This document shows, in pieces, positions 45,408 to 55,711 of a stretch of 64,000 bases of DNA. Position 1 is the stretch's first letter. Every line of letters starts with the position of its first letter. The translations under genes and the position numbers were made by a program. This stretch comes from Paeniglutamicibacter sp. Y32M11. Lineage in GTDB: Bacteria; Actinomycetota; Actinomycetes; Actinomycetales; Micrococcaceae. The notes under the pieces were generated by a model. It was not told where the DNA came from. It ran no database searches and saw only the letters and a program-made list of their open reading frames with translations. The stretch lies in contig NZ_CP079107.1 in assembly GCF_019285735.1 (NCBI RefSeq), positions 2,108,001-2,172,000 of the forward strand. Reading direction: 5' to 3'.

Positions 45408-47363
45408 CTATTTAACTTCCTTGTTCTCGACGGCCTTACGCAGCCAGGCCTGAACCTCGGTACGCAAGAGTTCTGGTGCGATAACCCGCAGATCACCGCC
45501 GTGGAAAGCGACCATTCCAGCGATGCTGGAGAGGGAGGTCATTCGGATCTGGGCGATCGTTTCGTCGTCACCACGGGCCCACTGCTCCGGAGAATATTCA
45601 TCTACCAGCGAAGTGAGACGCGACGCAAAACCGAGCACCACGAGTTCGTCGGTGGGGCCGGGCGTGAAGTAGATGTCCTCGTGGTCTTCATGGCGCTCGG
45701 TATCCCACTCGAAGGTCTTCGCCGTGGGAATCACGGTTTGGATCCTGTCGATGCGGAAACTCCGGATTTCTCCATTCGGGACGGAATAGGCGCGTAGGTA
45801 CTGTCTGCCCGCATGCTCAAGAATTCGAATCGGTTCCACTTCCCGAACCCCCACGGCGTCACTCGACGCACTGTAGTAATTCAAGTCAACAACCCGTCGC
45901 GTGCGGATTGCCGAAACTAGGGTGGCATAGTTTTCGTTTTCCTCGCTGGACCGCAAGGCAATGGAGAGCACCGATTCCAGACCCTCAAAACCCACCGCGG
46001 CTGACTGCAACTTTGCGTACGCTGAATCGATAGCCGAGGCATGTTCAAAGTGGGGCAGGCCGCGCAGTGAGGCCAGACCCGCGAGCATCGTCGCGGCCTC
46101 CGTCAAACTCAGCTTGATGGGTGCGTTCAGGGCCTCGGCGTTATTAATGCTGATCGCACCGGTCTCCCACTCAACATCAATGAGCTCATCGGGTAGGCCG
46201 TTGGGTACTCCGCACATCATGATGGTTTGCAGGTGTGCCAGTAGCTGTTTGTCACTCAGCCCGAAATGACTGGCCGTCTGTTCAACGGTCGGTGATCCGT
46301 ACTTCGCCACATAGGAGATGATGTCGAGGTTCAGTGCAACGGCCTCGGTCGACGGTGGGCGACCGGCATTACGCCGTTTGCTCAGTTTGTAGCCGGGGAC
46401 AGCCTTGAGCTGAGCCGCTAGGGCCCGGTCAAGTTTGTTCTGAACTTCGGTAACCAGGTGCGGGGGTTCGAGCACGCGTGCGGCGGCACCGAGCTTGGCA
46501 ATATCGGCAGCCAATCCCATCATGTCGTGGAATTGAAGTGTCACATCGTCGTCTTGCGAACCGGGAACCACAGAATCCGCCTTGGACCGAAGCACCCAAC
46601 CGGCTTCCTTGGCCACGATAATTCGCGCGGTTTGACCGGCAATGTCCGGATCGAGGGCTGCCAGAGACTCTGACATACTAAATCCGGCCGGTCGCGAGGA
46701 ATGGGCTTGGCCGGTGCGAATATCACTCAGAATGCGTGTGAGGCGGAAAATCCGGACGGCCTCACGGTCATGATCAAAGCCGGCAAGGTACCAGTTGCCG
46801 AAGCGTTGGCCGATCCCCCACGCGTCGAGGGTTCGTTGACTGGAGCGACCCTGAGAATCGAGATAATCGAAGCTCACCACCTGACGGGCCCAGACCGCTT
46901 CGAGGCAGGCGCCAAATGCTGGCCCAGCGGCCTGTAGCCGAGGAACATACTCGGTGAAGCTGACTCCTCGCCCGGAATCTTCAAGTCCGGCCGACAACCG
47001 ACCGTTGGCGCGGGTGGCCGAGGACTCGAAATCGGTGTCTTTCCAGAGCTGCGCGGCTAGGCCCAAGGCAGCTGCTTCCTCGGTGGTGAAACTGACCTCT
47101 GGAAGTCGGTAGCTCTCCGGGGTGATCAAGTAGCGTTCCTCGGCATCAGTTCCGAGGGTCTTCACCGGAACCCCCATCTCGCGCAGGTCCTTCTTGTCCC
47201 TATCGAACTTTCTGTCGAAGGCCGCATCACCGAGGCCCTTGTAATCATCGACAATTTTTCGAAGTTCACGCTTGGAATATCCATGCGGAGTATTGATGAG
47301 CGCATAGGTGAGACTGACGAGTTTCTCGGCACGAGATGGAACGCCTGAGTTATTTTGAGCCAC
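45408..47363 (-). CDS. pafBC: Fused PafB-PafC WYL-domain regulator
   Basis: The 651-residue protein contains two tandem units, each a winged helix followed by a WYL domain. The first begins SRAEKLVSLTYALINTPHGY, with WYL near RQVVSFDYLDSQG. The second begins near residue 325 (LNLDIISYVAKYGSPTVEQT), with WYL near RRVVDLNYYSASS. PafB and PafC are separate genes in mycobacteria but fused in Arthrobacter relatives. PafBC activates RecA-independent DNA-damage genes. I start at GTG 47363, where the conserved N-terminus begins, though its ribosome site is weak. Confidence 0.9.
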   Translation of the reverse strand: MAQNNSGVPSRAEKLVSLTYALINTPHGYSKRELRKIVDDYKGLGDAAFDRKFDRDKKDLREMGVPVKTLGTDAEERYLITPESYRLPEVSFTTEEAAALGLAAQLWKDTDFESSATRANGRLSAGLEDSGRGVSFTEYVPRLQAAGPAFGACLEAVWARQVVSFDYLDSQGRSSQRTLDAWGIGQRFGNWYLAGFDHDREAVRIFRLTRILSDIRTGQAHSSRPAGFSMSESLAALDPDIAGQTARIIVAKEAGWVLRSKADSVVPGSQDDDVTLQFHDMMGLAADIAKLGAAARVLEPPHLVTEVQNKLDRALAAQLKAVPGYKLSKRRNAGRPPSTEAVALNLDIISYVAKYGSPTVEQTASHFGLSDKQLLAHLQTIMMCGVPNGLPDELIDVEWETGAISINNAEALNAPIKLSLTEAATMLAGLASLRGLPHFEHASAIDSAYAKLQSAAVGFEGLESVLSIALRSSEENENYATLVSAIRTRRVVDLNYYSASSDAVGVREVEPIRILEHAGRQYLRAYSVPNGEIRSFRIDRIQTVIPTAKTFEWDTERHEDHEDIYFTPGPTDELVVLGFASRLTSLVDEYSPEQWARGDDETIAQIRMTSLSSIAGMVAFHGGDLRVIAPELLRTEVQAWLRKAVENKEVK

Positions 47364-47419
47364 GTTCGCAAGATTACCCCGATGACCTGAACGTGGGCCA
47401 ATGCCACACCGCGTTAACG

Positions 47420-47469
47420 GCCTTTGGCCGTCTTCTCCCGGTTTAACTTGGGAAAAGACGGCCAAAGGC
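47420..47469 (-). terminator. Terminator between the FKBP gene and pafBC
   Basis: The 15-bp arms GCCTTTGGCCGTCTT and AAGACGGCCAAAGGC lie around a 20-base middle that can itself pair (TCCC/GGGA). It is 15 bases past the FKBP stop, so pafBC must have its own promoter in 47364-47419. Confidence 0.8.
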
Positions 47470-47483
47470 GTAAAGCGGAGTGC

Positions 47484-47879
47484 TTAGCGCACAGACACCA
47501 AGTCCACCACGAAGATGAGTGCTTCGTTGGGGCCGATGGCTCCACCTGCGCCGCGAGATCCGTAGGCCATCTCGGACGGAATTTCCAGACGGCGACGTCC
47601 GCCGACCTTCATCCCGATCAGACCCTGATCCCAGCCCTGGATAACCTGACCGACACCGGCACGGAAGTCCAGCGGTGCGCCGCGGCCCCAGGACGCGTCA
47701 AACTCTTCGCCGGTGGACCAAGCCACGCCGACGTAGTGAGCCGAAATGTTTGAGCCCGGTACAACTTCGGCGCCGTCGCCGGGAATCAAATCCACGATCT
47801 TCAGCTCGGTAGGAGCATCGGTTCCCGGAAAATCGATCTCCGGCTTGGTGCGGTCGTATTCACGCTGTCCAAAAGACAT
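47484..47879 (-). CDS. FKBP-type peptidyl-prolyl isomerase, cytosolic
   Basis: This 131-residue single-domain FKBP has GDGAEVVPGSNISAHYVGV, EFDASWGRG, VIQGWDQGLIGMKVGGRRRL and MAYGSRGAGGAIGPNEALIF. It catalyses cis-trans isomerisation of proline bonds in folding. No export signal is present. AAAGGA precedes the ATG. It is probably cotranscribed with the lipoprotein FKBP 38 bases upstream. Confidence 0.93.
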   Translation of the reverse strand: MSFGQREYDRTKPEIDFPGTDAPTELKIVDLIPGDGAEVVPGSNISAHYVGVAWSTGEEFDASWGRGAPLDFRAGVGQVIQGWDQGLIGMKVGGRRRLEIPSEMAYGSRGAGGAIGPNEALIFVVDLVSVR

Positions 47880-47917
47880 AGTGGAATCCTTTCGGTTGAT
47901 GACTGGAAGTGTCTAAG

Positions 47918-48874
47918 CTACTTTACTTCTTTGATCTCCACGAAGAAGACCAAATTGCCTGCCGGGGCACCGGCGGCTCCGGCATAGGCGAGATCCGTCG
48001 GGATGCTTAGCATGACCTGTGTGCCGGCCTTCAGACCCGTGAGGCCTTGGGTCCAGCCCTTGATGACCTGGGTGAGGCCAAATTCGGACGGTTCTCCACG
48101 GTCATAGCTAGAGTCGAACTGCTTTCCGTCGCTCCAGGTGACGCCCGTGTAGTTGGCGCTCACCGTTGAAGTTTCGGTGGCCACCTTGCCGGTACCCTCC
48201 TTGATGACGTCAACAACGAGGCCAGCAGGCGCTTCCTTGCCCTTGGGGATGGTGATGACGGGCTTGCCGTCCTTCATCTCAGCCGTCGGCAGTGCGCCTT
48301 CGTCCTTCAACTTCTTAACCTCGTCCGCACCGAGCTTCTTGGATGCCTCCGGGATCGCCTCGGTGGACAAAACCTTCAAAACGACGACGGTTTCGGCGGC
48401 AGCAGCGCTCGGGCTGGCCGAGGGGGCTGCCGATTCGGTGGACGAAGCCGCTCCTTCAGCAACCGGCTCAACCATGGCAATCCACGAACCGACCTTGGTC
48501 TGCATCAGCGTGTCGTAGAGGGCAGGCAGCTGGGTCTTGAATTCATCGTTGATCGGCAATGTCACCGGTTCGCCGGAAAAACTCGAACCAACCAGGCTGC
48601 CGTCCTTGGCGTTGTAGGCGATCGACTTGAACTTGATGTTCTGGTTTTCTTCGATCTCATCGCCCTTGCCCTTGACGATGACCTGAGCACCGGTTTCGGT
48701 GGCGACCAGCGGGGAATCAAAAGTGACGGTGGGGTCAGAAGCATCATCGGCCCCCGGGGTGACCTTAACGGAAGAAAGGGGGGCAGGATTGCCACTGGAG
48801 GCCATCTCGGTTGAACCGCAGGCCGTCACCAGCAGCAATGAAGCCGTTGCAACGAGTGCCATAACTTTGCGCAC
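47918..48874 (-). CDS. FKBP-type isomerase, lipoprotein with two FKBP-like halves
   Basis: The protein is 318 residues. A lipoprotein signal (RKVMALVATASLLLVTACGS) has its lipidated Cys near residue 19. A diverged FKBP-like region (about 60-180) lacks clear catalytic residues. A canonical FKBP domain follows (about 215-315: VSANYTGVTWSDGKQFDSSY, VIKGWTQGLTGLKAGTQVML). It likely folds exported proteins outside the membrane. I use GTG 48874, which places the signal peptide at the usual length. Confidence 0.88.
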   Translation of the reverse strand: MRKVMALVATASLLLVTACGSTEMASSGNPAPLSSVKVTPGADDASDPTVTFDSPLVATETGAQVIVKGKGDEIEENQNIKFKSIAYNAKDGSLVGSSFSGEPVTLPINDEFKTQLPALYDTLMQTKVGSWIAMVEPVAEGAASSTESAAPSASPSAAAAETVVVLKVLSTEAIPEASKKLGADEVKKLKDEGALPTAEMKDGKPVITIPKGKEAPAGLVVDVIKEGTGKVATETSTVSANYTGVTWSDGKQFDSSYDRGEPSEFGLTQVIKGWTQGLTGLKAGTQVMLSIPTDLAYAGAAGAPAGNLVFFVEIKEVK

Positions 48875-49003
48875 GAAATCAACTTTCAGTAGGGGAATTT
48901 GGAGACTGCAGACACCCACACTGAATGGTGAGTTAAAAAACAGACTTCAGCCAGCTTAAAGGGTGAAACTGTGAATCACCTTATTATCCGCGGCATTTTG
49001 ACA

Positions 49004-50377
49004 CTAAGCGGGGCCACTCAAGGAGCTAATGAGGGCGTCAACTCGCGGATCTTGATTGGCGAAGGGGTCTTTACACAACACCGTCTGCCCGGGGTGGTCG
49101 TTAAGCTTGAGGTGCACCCAATCCACGGTGAAGTCGCGCTCGGCATTTTTTGCCGCACGCACAAAGTCACCTCGCATTTTTGCCCGGGTACTCTGTGGCG
49201 GATGATCCACGGCGAAGTCAATATCATCCTGATCCACCACGGCTTTTGCACGCCCACGGGCGGCCAGCAAATGGAAGAGACCGCGCCGGGTATCAATGTC
49301 GTGATACGTCAGATCAAGCTGGGCCAAGCGCTGCGCCCCAAGATCCAACTGGTGACGGTTAGCGTAGGCAGTGATCAGCTTGTGCTTGATCGCCCAATCA
49401 ATTTCCGTGTCAATGGAGGAAAAATTGCCCGACTCCACGGCATCAAGAGTGCGGGTCCACAGATCAAGCACCGCTGGCACCTGATCGTGGTGGGCTCCCT
49501 CGGTAGCCACAAAATCGGTGGCAAGAGCCAAGAAATGGCGCTGGAGTTCCAGAGCCGTCAGTTGCTTACCCGTGGCCAGACGAATAACGGTTTGCCCATT
49601 AAAGTCGTGCGATATTTCACGGATTGAACGGATCGGATTTTCCAACCGCAGATCGTCCATGACTTTTCCCGATTCGATGATGCGCAGCATCAAGTCGGTG
49701 GCGCCGAGCTTCAGTAGTTGAGTGGTCTCGGACATGTTCGAGTCACCCACAATCACGTGGAGTCGACGGAAGTATTCGGCATCCGCATGTGGCTCATCGC
49801 GAGTGTTAATGATGGGCCGTGAGCGGGTGGTCGCCGAGGAGACGCCTTCCCACACGTGATCGGCGCGCTGCGAAAATGAGTACAGCGGCACCCCCTCCAC
49901 ATTCATGATCTTGCCGGCACCGGCGATCAGCTGCCGGGTGACCAAGAACGGAATCAGGATCTCGGCCAGGCGGGCAAATTCGAGCTTGCGGGGAATCAAG
50001 AAGTTCTCGTGGCAGCCATAGGAATTGCCAGCGGTGTCGGTGTTGTTCTTAAAGAGGTAGAGCTTGCCGTTGAAGCCATCGGCGGCCATACGCTCCTCGG
50101 CGCTGGCTACCAGATCATTGAGGATCGATTCCCCCGCCCGATCATGAGCGATCAACTGCTTCAGCCCATCACATTCGGCCGTGGCGTACTCGGGGTGCGA
50201 ACCCACATCAAGGTATAGCCGCGAACCGTTGGTCAGGAACACGTTCGAGCTCCGACCCCAGGCAACCACCCGACGGAAGAGGTATCGGGCGGATTCCTCT
50301 GGGGTCAACGGACGGCCCGTAGGGTCCGAATAGTTGATTCCGTACTCGGTCTCGATGCCCATGATTCTGCGGTCCAT
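49004..50377 (-). CDS. pafA: Pup-protein ligase PafA
   Basis: This 457-residue ligase belongs to the glutamine-synthetase/carboxylate-amine fold. Its N-terminus [12 protein letters not shown] holds the metal-binding, catalytic Glu9. Further family segments are [16 protein letters not shown] (aspartate loop), [20 protein letters not shown] and [20 protein letters not shown]. It activates the C-terminal Glu of Pup with ATP and joins it to substrate lysines. It follows prcA by 4 bases, forming the last gene of the Pup-proteasome operon. Confidence 0.96.
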   Translation of the reverse strand: MDRRIMGIETEYGINYSDPTGRPLTPEESARYLFRRVVAWGRSSNVFLTNGSRLYLDVGSHPEYATAECDGLKQLIAHDRAGESILNDLVASAEERMAADGFNGKLYLFKNNTDTAGNSYGCHENFLIPRKLEFARLAEILIPFLVTRQLIAGAGKIMNVEGVPLYSFSQRADHVWEGVSSATTRSRPIINTRDEPHADAEYFRRLHVIVGDSNMSETTQLLKLGATDLMLRIIESGKVMDDLRLENPIRSIREISHDFNGQTVIRLATGKQLTALELQRHFLALATDFVATEGAHHDQVPAVLDLWTRTLDAVESGNFSSIDTEIDWAIKHKLITAYANRHQLDLGAQRLAQLDLTYHDIDTRRGLFHLLAARGRAKAVVDQDDIDFAVDHPPQSTRAKMRGDFVRAAKNAERDFTVDWVHLKLNDHPGQTVLCKDPFANQDPRVDALISSLSGPA

Positions 50378-50381
50378 GTGT

Positions 50382-51092
50382 CTACTTCCTTGAACCCAAA
50401 ATGCGGGCGATGGTGGGGGTGTCGAGGCGGCGGAAATGGCGGTGCGAGCCGGTGGAGGTCACACGCTCGAGCATGGCGACCTCCAAGAGGCGTGCGTCTT
50501 CGGGACTCTCGCCCACGCCAGGAAGCACGAGGGCCGCGGCGCGAATGACCTCATCGATGCCGGCCGCGTTGAGGTCCTTGCCCGCCCAATAGCCGTTCCA
50601 GGATTCGCGGAGGGCCGGAGTGTCGCCACCCATGATGATGTGTCCTGGTTGTTCGGCGATGGACCCATCAAAATTCAGGGAGAACAGGGTGTCGTCTTCC
50701 GGGGACTCCCCGATTTCCAGCACCGCGAGTTCCACCTCAAAGGGTTTGGCCTCCGCGGTGAATACCGCGCCCAAGGACTGGGCGTAAACACTGGCAAGAC
50801 CCCGGCCGGTCACATCGAAGCGCGAGTAGGAATACCCGCGGGTGTCCGCATACCGCACTCCGGCCTGACGCAGGGACTCAAACTCGTTGTACTTGCCCAC
50901 CGCGGCGAAAGCGATCCGGTCATAGATCTCACCGATCTTATGCAACGAACCCGAAGGGTTCTCGGCGATCAGCGCGATCCCGTCGAAACATGAGGCCACG
51001 ATGACCGCACGTCCGCGGGCGATCCCCTTCCGGGCGAAATCGGCCCGGTCCTTCATGAGTTGTTCGGGTGAAACGTAATATTGCGCGCTCAT
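50382..51092 (-). CDS. prcA: 20S proteasome alpha subunit
   Basis: This 236-residue alpha subunit has the N-terminal gate segment and helix H0 ([20 protein letters not shown]), [20 protein letters not shown] and [20 protein letters not shown]. Seven copies form each outer ring that closes the chamber and docks Arc/Mpa. The ATG 51092 directly follows the prcB stop, giving equal expression of the two ring types. Confidence 0.95.
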   Translation of the reverse strand: MSAQYYVSPEQLMKDRADFARKGIARGRAVIVASCFDGIALIAENPSGSLHKIGEIYDRIAFAAVGKYNEFESLRQAGVRYADTRGYSYSRFDVTGRGLASVYAQSLGAVFTAEAKPFEVELAVLEIGESPEDDTLFSLNFDGSIAEQPGHIIMGGDTPALRESWNGYWAGKDLNAAGIDEVIRAAALVLPGVGESPEDARLLEVAMLERVTSTGSHRHFRRLDTPTIARILGSRK

Positions 51093-51884
51093 CTAGGCTT
51101 CCTTCCCGCTCGCGGTACGTTCGGCGATGATCTCACGTGCCATATCGGCCAGGATCGGATCCTCCACACGATGAACTCCTGTGGCGTCCACGGTGTGAAC
51201 CACTGGCCACAGCCCGCGCACCGGGTCCGGACCGCCGGTGGCCGAATCATCATCTGCCGCGTCGTAGAGTGCCTCCACCGCAATTTTTACCGCGGCGGTG
51301 GCACCCAGACCGGGTTCCCAAAGCTTCTTGAGGGCACCGCGGGCGTAGGGAGAGCCCGAGCCGATGCAATGGTGTTCTACCTCTTCATAGAGGCCACCGG
51401 TGATATCGAAGGAGAAAATGCGACCCGCCGCAGCAAACGTATCGAAGCCAGCGAAAAGCGGGACCACGCTCATGCCCTGCATGGCCATCTGCAAATTGGC
51501 GCGGATCATGGAGGCTAAACGATTGGCCTTGCCATCAAGTGAGAGTCGGGTGCCCTCGATCTTTTCGTAGTGCTCCAGCTCCACGCGAAAAAGCTTGGCA
51601 ATGTCGATGGCTATCCCGGCGGTACCCGCAATGCCCAGAACGGAATAGTGGTCGGTCTCGAAGACCTTCTCGATGCGGCGGCTGGCGATAACGTTGCCCA
51701 TGGTCGCGCGGCGGTCCCCCGCCATCACGATTCCATCGGCGTAGCTCAGCGCCACGATGGTGGTGCCGTGCGGTGCCTTGATACTTGTCTCTCCTAGCGG
51801 CACGGTACTGCTGGCCGGCAACAGATCTGGCCGGTCCCGGGTGAGGTGCTCAAAAAATGAGGGCCCGGGACCGAGCTCAATCAC
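51093..51884 (-). CDS. prcB: 20S proteasome beta subunit (catalytic)
   Basis: The protein is 263 residues with a propeptide of 40 residues ending APHG. Cleavage exposes the catalytic Thr41 ([20 protein letters not shown]). It forms the two inner rings. GTG 51884 overlaps the pup stop by 4 bases, as in other actinomycetes. The catalytic Asp (ADG) and the GDRR region are present. Confidence 0.96.
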   Translation of the reverse strand: MIELGPGPSFFEHLTRDRPDLLPASSTVPLGETSIKAPHGTTIVALSYADGIVMAGDRRATMGNVIASRRIEKVFETDHYSVLGIAGTAGIAIDIAKLFRVELEHYEKIEGTRLSLDGKANRLASMIRANLQMAMQGMSVVPLFAGFDTFAAAGRIFSFDITGGLYEEVEHHCIGSGSPYARGALKKLWEPGLGATAAVKIAVEALYDAADDDSATGGPDPVRGLWPVVHTVDATGVHRVEDPILADMAREIIAERTASGKEA

Positions 51885-52066
51885 TGACCGCCCTTTTGCA
51901 CAAAGCCACGCACAAATTCTTCGGCGTTTCGTTCCAGCACGCCGTCGATTTCATCGAGCAGGTCATCCACTCCGGCGTCCTGGCCCGCGGCAACATTAAG
52001 ATCTTCGGTGGTCTCCTGGGCCTGGGTGTCTTCACGGCGCTGGGCCGAGTGCTGTTCCTGAGTCAT
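51881..52066 (-). CDS. pup: Prokaryotic ubiquitin-like protein Pup
   Basis: This 61-residue, mostly disordered protein begins [18 protein letters not shown] and ends [11 protein letters not shown]. The C-terminal Gln must be deamidated to Glu by Dop before PafA can attach it. The helical segment [20 protein letters not shown] binds the Arc/Mpa coiled coils. The start is set by the family N-terminus; a longer in-frame extension exists but is not expected. Confidence 0.96.
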   Translation of the reverse strand: MTQEQHSAQRREDTQAQETTEDLNVAAGQDAGVDDLLDEIDGVLERNAEEFVRGFVQKGGQ

Positions 52067-52182
52067 GATGTGCCGCACTTTCTGTTTCATTTCGGTGATC
52101 AGCCGCCGCCAGGCACTTGCTGTGGTGGAGGCTGATCCCGATTCTGCCTTTGATGATTCCATCTTGCCACTGGGTAGGGTCT

Positions 52183-53781
52183 TTAGCTCCTCAGCGCGGC
52201 GATGAACTCGTGGATCTCCAATTCTCGATCCAAGAGTTCCCCCACCAGGGCGCGAGTGCCACGCAACGGCTCAAGGGTGGAGACGCGTTCAAGTCGTCGG
52301 GCACCGGGCACCGTAAAGGACACCGAATCCCAACTCGCGGCCACCACAAATTCCGGGTACTGGTTTAGAACTCGTCCCCGGAAGTAGGCTCGGGTGTCCT
52401 CCGGCGGATGAGAGGCCGCGTGGGCGATCTGTTCACCCGAGTAGAGCACCTCCATCATGCCGCGGGCGGCCAAGCGGTGGTACAGGCCTTTTTCCGGGCG
52501 GATATCCGCCCATTGCAGGTCCATCAGTGCGATGCGCGAATCGCTGAAATCCACTCCGTGGCGTTGAGCGTAGGCACTCATGAGCTTGTATTTGGCCACC
52601 CAATCCACGGTGCTGGCAGCGGAGAAGATGTCCGTTTCCAGTTGCTGCAGGGTTTCTTCCCAGCGTCGCTGAACTTCGAGTGTGGCCTCATCCAGCGCAC
52701 CGGAGTTCGCGCTGTGTTCGGCCGCGGCCGCCGCGTAGATCCTTTGGATCTGCAGGGCGGTGAGTTGGCGCCCGTCCACCAATTCGGCGGTGGTAGATAG
52801 GGACGGGTCGTGGCTGATGGCCTGCAAGGCGGCGACGGGGTCACGGAGTTCGAGGTGCGGGGCGGTGCCGGCCTCAATCATCGACAACACGAGGGCGGTG
52901 GTGCCGGTGCGCAGCAGCGTGGAGATTTGCCCGAGGTTCGCATCCCCGATGATCACGTGCAGTCGACGGTACTTTTCCCAGTGCGCGTGCGGCTCGTCGC
53001 GGGTATTGATGATGGGGCGACGAATCGTGGTCTCCAGACCGATCTGTGCCTCAAAGAAGTCGGCGCGGGCGGAGATTTGGAAACCGGGGTACTGACCCAG
53101 CATGCCGCGGCCCACACGGCCGGCGCCACAGATGATTTGGCGGGTGACAAAAAACGGGATAAGTCCGGCCGCGATGTTCTCAAAGGGCACCGAGCGTGGC
53201 ATCAGATAGTTTTCGTGTGCCCCATAGGACACCGACTTGTTATCGGTGTTGTTTTTGTACAGCTGAATATCCGGAACCCCGGCCAGCGATTCGATCCGGC
53301 GCATGGCAGCCAACGCCACGTGATCCCCTGCCTGATCCCAGAGCACCGCGTCAAAGGGATTGGAGGTTTCCGGGGAGGAGTATTCCGGGTGCGCGTGATC
53401 CACATACAGCCGGGCTCCGTTGCCCAGCACCATGTTCATCAACACCTCGTGTCCGGCGTCGGCCTCCTCATACAGGGTGGAGCCAATCCTCGTATCCCCA
53501 CCGGCCAGCGCGACGGCCTCGGCGTCGAGTTCCGGCTCCTGATCGGTGAGCTGGGAGGGATCGGCGGAGGCCCGCGGAATGGTGAAGCCGCGCGCATCAT
53601 TCAGCGGCGTCTCATCGGTGTAGTCCCAATGGGTACCCGCGATGGCTCCGCGCCCAGCACGCACCAGTGCGGCATAGGAGTTGATGACCTGGGCGGAGAG
53701 CATCGTGGCATTGGCCCCGGGCATGGAGGGCGCCAACACGCCATACTCCGTCTCCAGGCCCATGACCCGATGCACGCTCAC
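52183..53781 (-). CDS. dop: Pup deamidase/depupylase Dop
   Basis: This 532-residue paralogue of PafA has [12 protein letters not shown] with catalytic Glu10. The longer loop after residue 45 ([20 protein letters not shown]) distinguishes Dop from PafA. Further segments are [31 protein letters not shown] and [19 protein letters not shown]. It converts the Pup C-terminal Gln to Glu and removes Pup from substrates. Its start overlaps the arc stop by 4 bases. Confidence 0.96.
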   Translation of the reverse strand: MSVHRVMGLETEYGVLAPSMPGANATMLSAQVINSYAALVRAGRGAIAGTHWDYTDETPLNDARGFTIPRASADPSQLTDQEPELDAEAVALAGGDTRIGSTLYEEADAGHEVLMNMVLGNGARLYVDHAHPEYSSPETSNPFDAVLWDQAGDHVALAAMRRIESLAGVPDIQLYKNNTDNKSVSYGAHENYLMPRSVPFENIAAGLIPFFVTRQIICGAGRVGRGMLGQYPGFQISARADFFEAQIGLETTIRRPIINTRDEPHAHWEKYRRLHVIIGDANLGQISTLLRTGTTALVLSMIEAGTAPHLELRDPVAALQAISHDPSLSTTAELVDGRQLTALQIQRIYAAAAAEHSANSGALDEATLEVQRRWEETLQQLETDIFSAASTVDWVAKYKLMSAYAQRHGVDFSDSRIALMDLQWADIRPEKGLYHRLAARGMMEVLYSGEQIAHAASHPPEDTRAYFRGRVLNQYPEFVVAASWDSVSFTVPGARRLERVSTLEPLRGTRALVGELLDRELEIHEFIAALRS

Positions 53782-55511
53782 AGGTACTGTCCCGTCTCCG
53801 GTACACCGGGGGTCGCCAGGGATTTGCCGCGTCCATTTTTATCGGCCACGATGGTGCGGATGAAGGTGATGCGTTCACCCTTGCGCCCGGAAATTCGGGC
53901 CCAGTCATCGGGATTGGTGGTATTGGGCATGTCCTCGTGCTCGTGGAATTCCTCCACGACCGCGTCCAGCAGGTGTTCCATACGCAACCCGCGGGTGCCA
54001 CCAGTGAGCAGCGCCTTGATGGCCGACTTCTTGGCACGATCCACCACGTTGCGGATCACCGCGCCGGAGGAGAAGTCCTTAAAGTAGAGAATTTCGGTCT
54101 CGGTATTGGCGTAGGTGACCTCGAGGAACTGATTCTGTTCCCCGGTGGAGTACATGGCATCCACCGTGGCACCGATCATGGCGCGCACGCAGGCGGCATG
54201 ATCCCCGCCGTGCTCCGCAAGATCATCGGGGTGCAGCGGCAGATCACCGGTGAGGTATTTGGCGAAGATCTCCGCGGCACCCTGAGCATCGGGGCGGCGA
54301 ATCTTGATCTTCACATCCAGCCGTCCGGGGCGCAGAATGGCCGGGTCGATCATGTCTTCGCGGTTGGAGGCGCCGATGACGATGACGTTATCCAATCGCT
54401 CCACCCCGTCGATCTCGGCCAGCAGCTGCGGGACGATGGTCGTTTCCACATCGGAGGAGATGCCGGTGCCGCGGGTGCGGAAGAGCGAGTCCATTTCGTC
54501 GAAGAACACCACGACCGGGTTGCCGCTGGCCGCCTTTTCGCGGGCGCGGGCAAAGATCAGCCGGATGTGGCGCTCGGTTTCCCCGACGTACTTATCCAGC
54601 AGTTCGGGGCCCTTGATGTTCAGGAAGTAGCTCTTGGCGGTGCCGGTGTCCCCGTTGCGCTCACTGGTGCGTTCGGCCAGCGAGTGCGCCACGGCCTTGG
54701 CAATCAGGGTTTTGCCACAGCCCGGAGGCCCGTAGAGCAGGATGCCCTTGGGCGCGCTCAGCCCGTGTTCGCGGTACAGATCCGGGTGCAGGAAGGGCAG
54801 TTCCACCGCGTCGCGGATGGCCTCGATTTGATCACTCAGCCCACCGATGTCGGCGTAGGAGATGTTCGGGACCTCCTCGAGCACCAGGGATTGCATGTCC
54901 GAGAGGTGTACCTTTTCCAGTCCCAGTCCGGTGCGGGAATCAAGGGTCAACACGTCGCCCACGCGCACGGTGTCCTTGATCAGGGGCGCGGCCAGACGGA
55001 TCACCCGTTGATCGTCTGCCCGTCCCATGGCCACCACGCGGTGATCCTCCAGGACTTCTTTAACCGTGACGAGTTCTCCGGACTTTTCGTAACCGAGTCC
55101 CGCGACGATGACCAGGGATTCGTTGAGCAGCACGTCCTGGCCGATGGCCAGCTTGTCGAAGTCGAGCAGCGGGGAGATTCCGACACGCAGTTTGCGTCCG
55201 CCCTGGACGATGTCTGCCGACTGCACCCCGGTGGAGGCGATGGCGATACCGGACTCGGGGTGGGAGCGCTGATGAAGTTCGGTGATGGTGCCATGGCTAA
55301 AGGGGGTGTCCCCATCTTTTTCCAGCCCGGACTTGAGGTTCAGGATTTCCGCACGCGTGCGCTCCAGCATGGAGACCAAGCGGGTGTTGTTGGATCCGGC
55401 GGAGGCTAACTGCCGATCGAGTTGACGGTTCTTCTCCCGCACGACGTTCAGTGCCCGTGTTGCCGCTGCTATCTGGCCTTGAAGTACGGTGCGATCTGTC
55501 TCTTCGCCCAT
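53778..55511 (-). CDS. arc: Proteasomal AAA+ ATPase Arc/Mpa
   Basis: The protein is 577 residues. An N-terminal coiled coil (about 10-65) precedes OB-fold interdomains (about 80-230) and an AAA+ module with [16 protein letters not shown] (Walker A), [15 protein letters not shown] (Walker B), the arginine finger region and a C-terminal tail ending GQYL. The penultimate Tyr in this tail opens the PrcA gate. It unfolds pupylated substrates. ATG 55511 fits the usual N-terminus; in-frame alternatives at 55547 and 55568 are possible. Confidence 0.95.
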   Translation of the reverse strand: MGEETDRTVLQGQIAAATRALNVVREKNRQLDRQLASAGSNNTRLVSMLERTRAEILNLKSGLEKDGDTPFSHGTITELHQRSHPESGIAIASTGVQSADIVQGGRKLRVGISPLLDFDKLAIGQDVLLNESLVIVAGLGYEKSGELVTVKEVLEDHRVVAMGRADDQRVIRLAAPLIKDTVRVGDVLTLDSRTGLGLEKVHLSDMQSLVLEEVPNISYADIGGLSDQIEAIRDAVELPFLHPDLYREHGLSAPKGILLYGPPGCGKTLIAKAVAHSLAERTSERNGDTGTAKSYFLNIKGPELLDKYVGETERHIRLIFARAREKAASGNPVVVFFDEMDSLFRTRGTGISSDVETTIVPQLLAEIDGVERLDNVIVIGASNREDMIDPAILRPGRLDVKIKIRRPDAQGAAEIFAKYLTGDLPLHPDDLAEHGGDHAACVRAMIGATVDAMYSTGEQNQFLEVTYANTETEILYFKDFSSGAVIRNVVDRAKKSAIKALLTGGTRGLRMEHLLDAVVEEFHEHEDMPNTTNPDDWARISGRKGERITFIRTIVADKNGRGKSLATPGVPETGQYL

Positions 55512-55621
55512 TATCCACTCGTTTCGCAGTATCGTTCGTGCTCGCATCCCGAAGCTGCTCCGGTACACGTCATCTAGAGTTCCATCCTATGCACCGGAGG
55601 TCCCGTGCGGCAGATATATGA

Positions 55622-55685
55622 CTTTCGGCGCCCGCTTCTCCCCCTGACCATGAGGCTGGCAGGGGGATGAATCGGACGCCGAAGG
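55622..55685 (-). terminator. Imperfect hairpin after trmI
   Basis: An outer stem (CTTTCGGCG/CGCCGAAGG, one mismatch) and an inner stem (CCCCCTG/CAGGGGG) lie between the trmI stop and the arc start. There is no clear U-run. It probably ends the trmI transcript before the proteasome operon promoter. Confidence 0.55.
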
Positions 55686-55711
55686 TTCGGTAGTACGCGG
55701 TGAGCCTGGTG

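Noticed and set aside
52810-54087. 425-residue plus-strand reading frame
   Set aside because: It is antisense to dop and the arc C-terminus; a high-GC shadow.
53937-55409. 490-residue plus-strand reading frame
   Set aside because: It is antisense to arc/mpa, whose AAA+ motifs are clear; no family resemblance in the plus frame.
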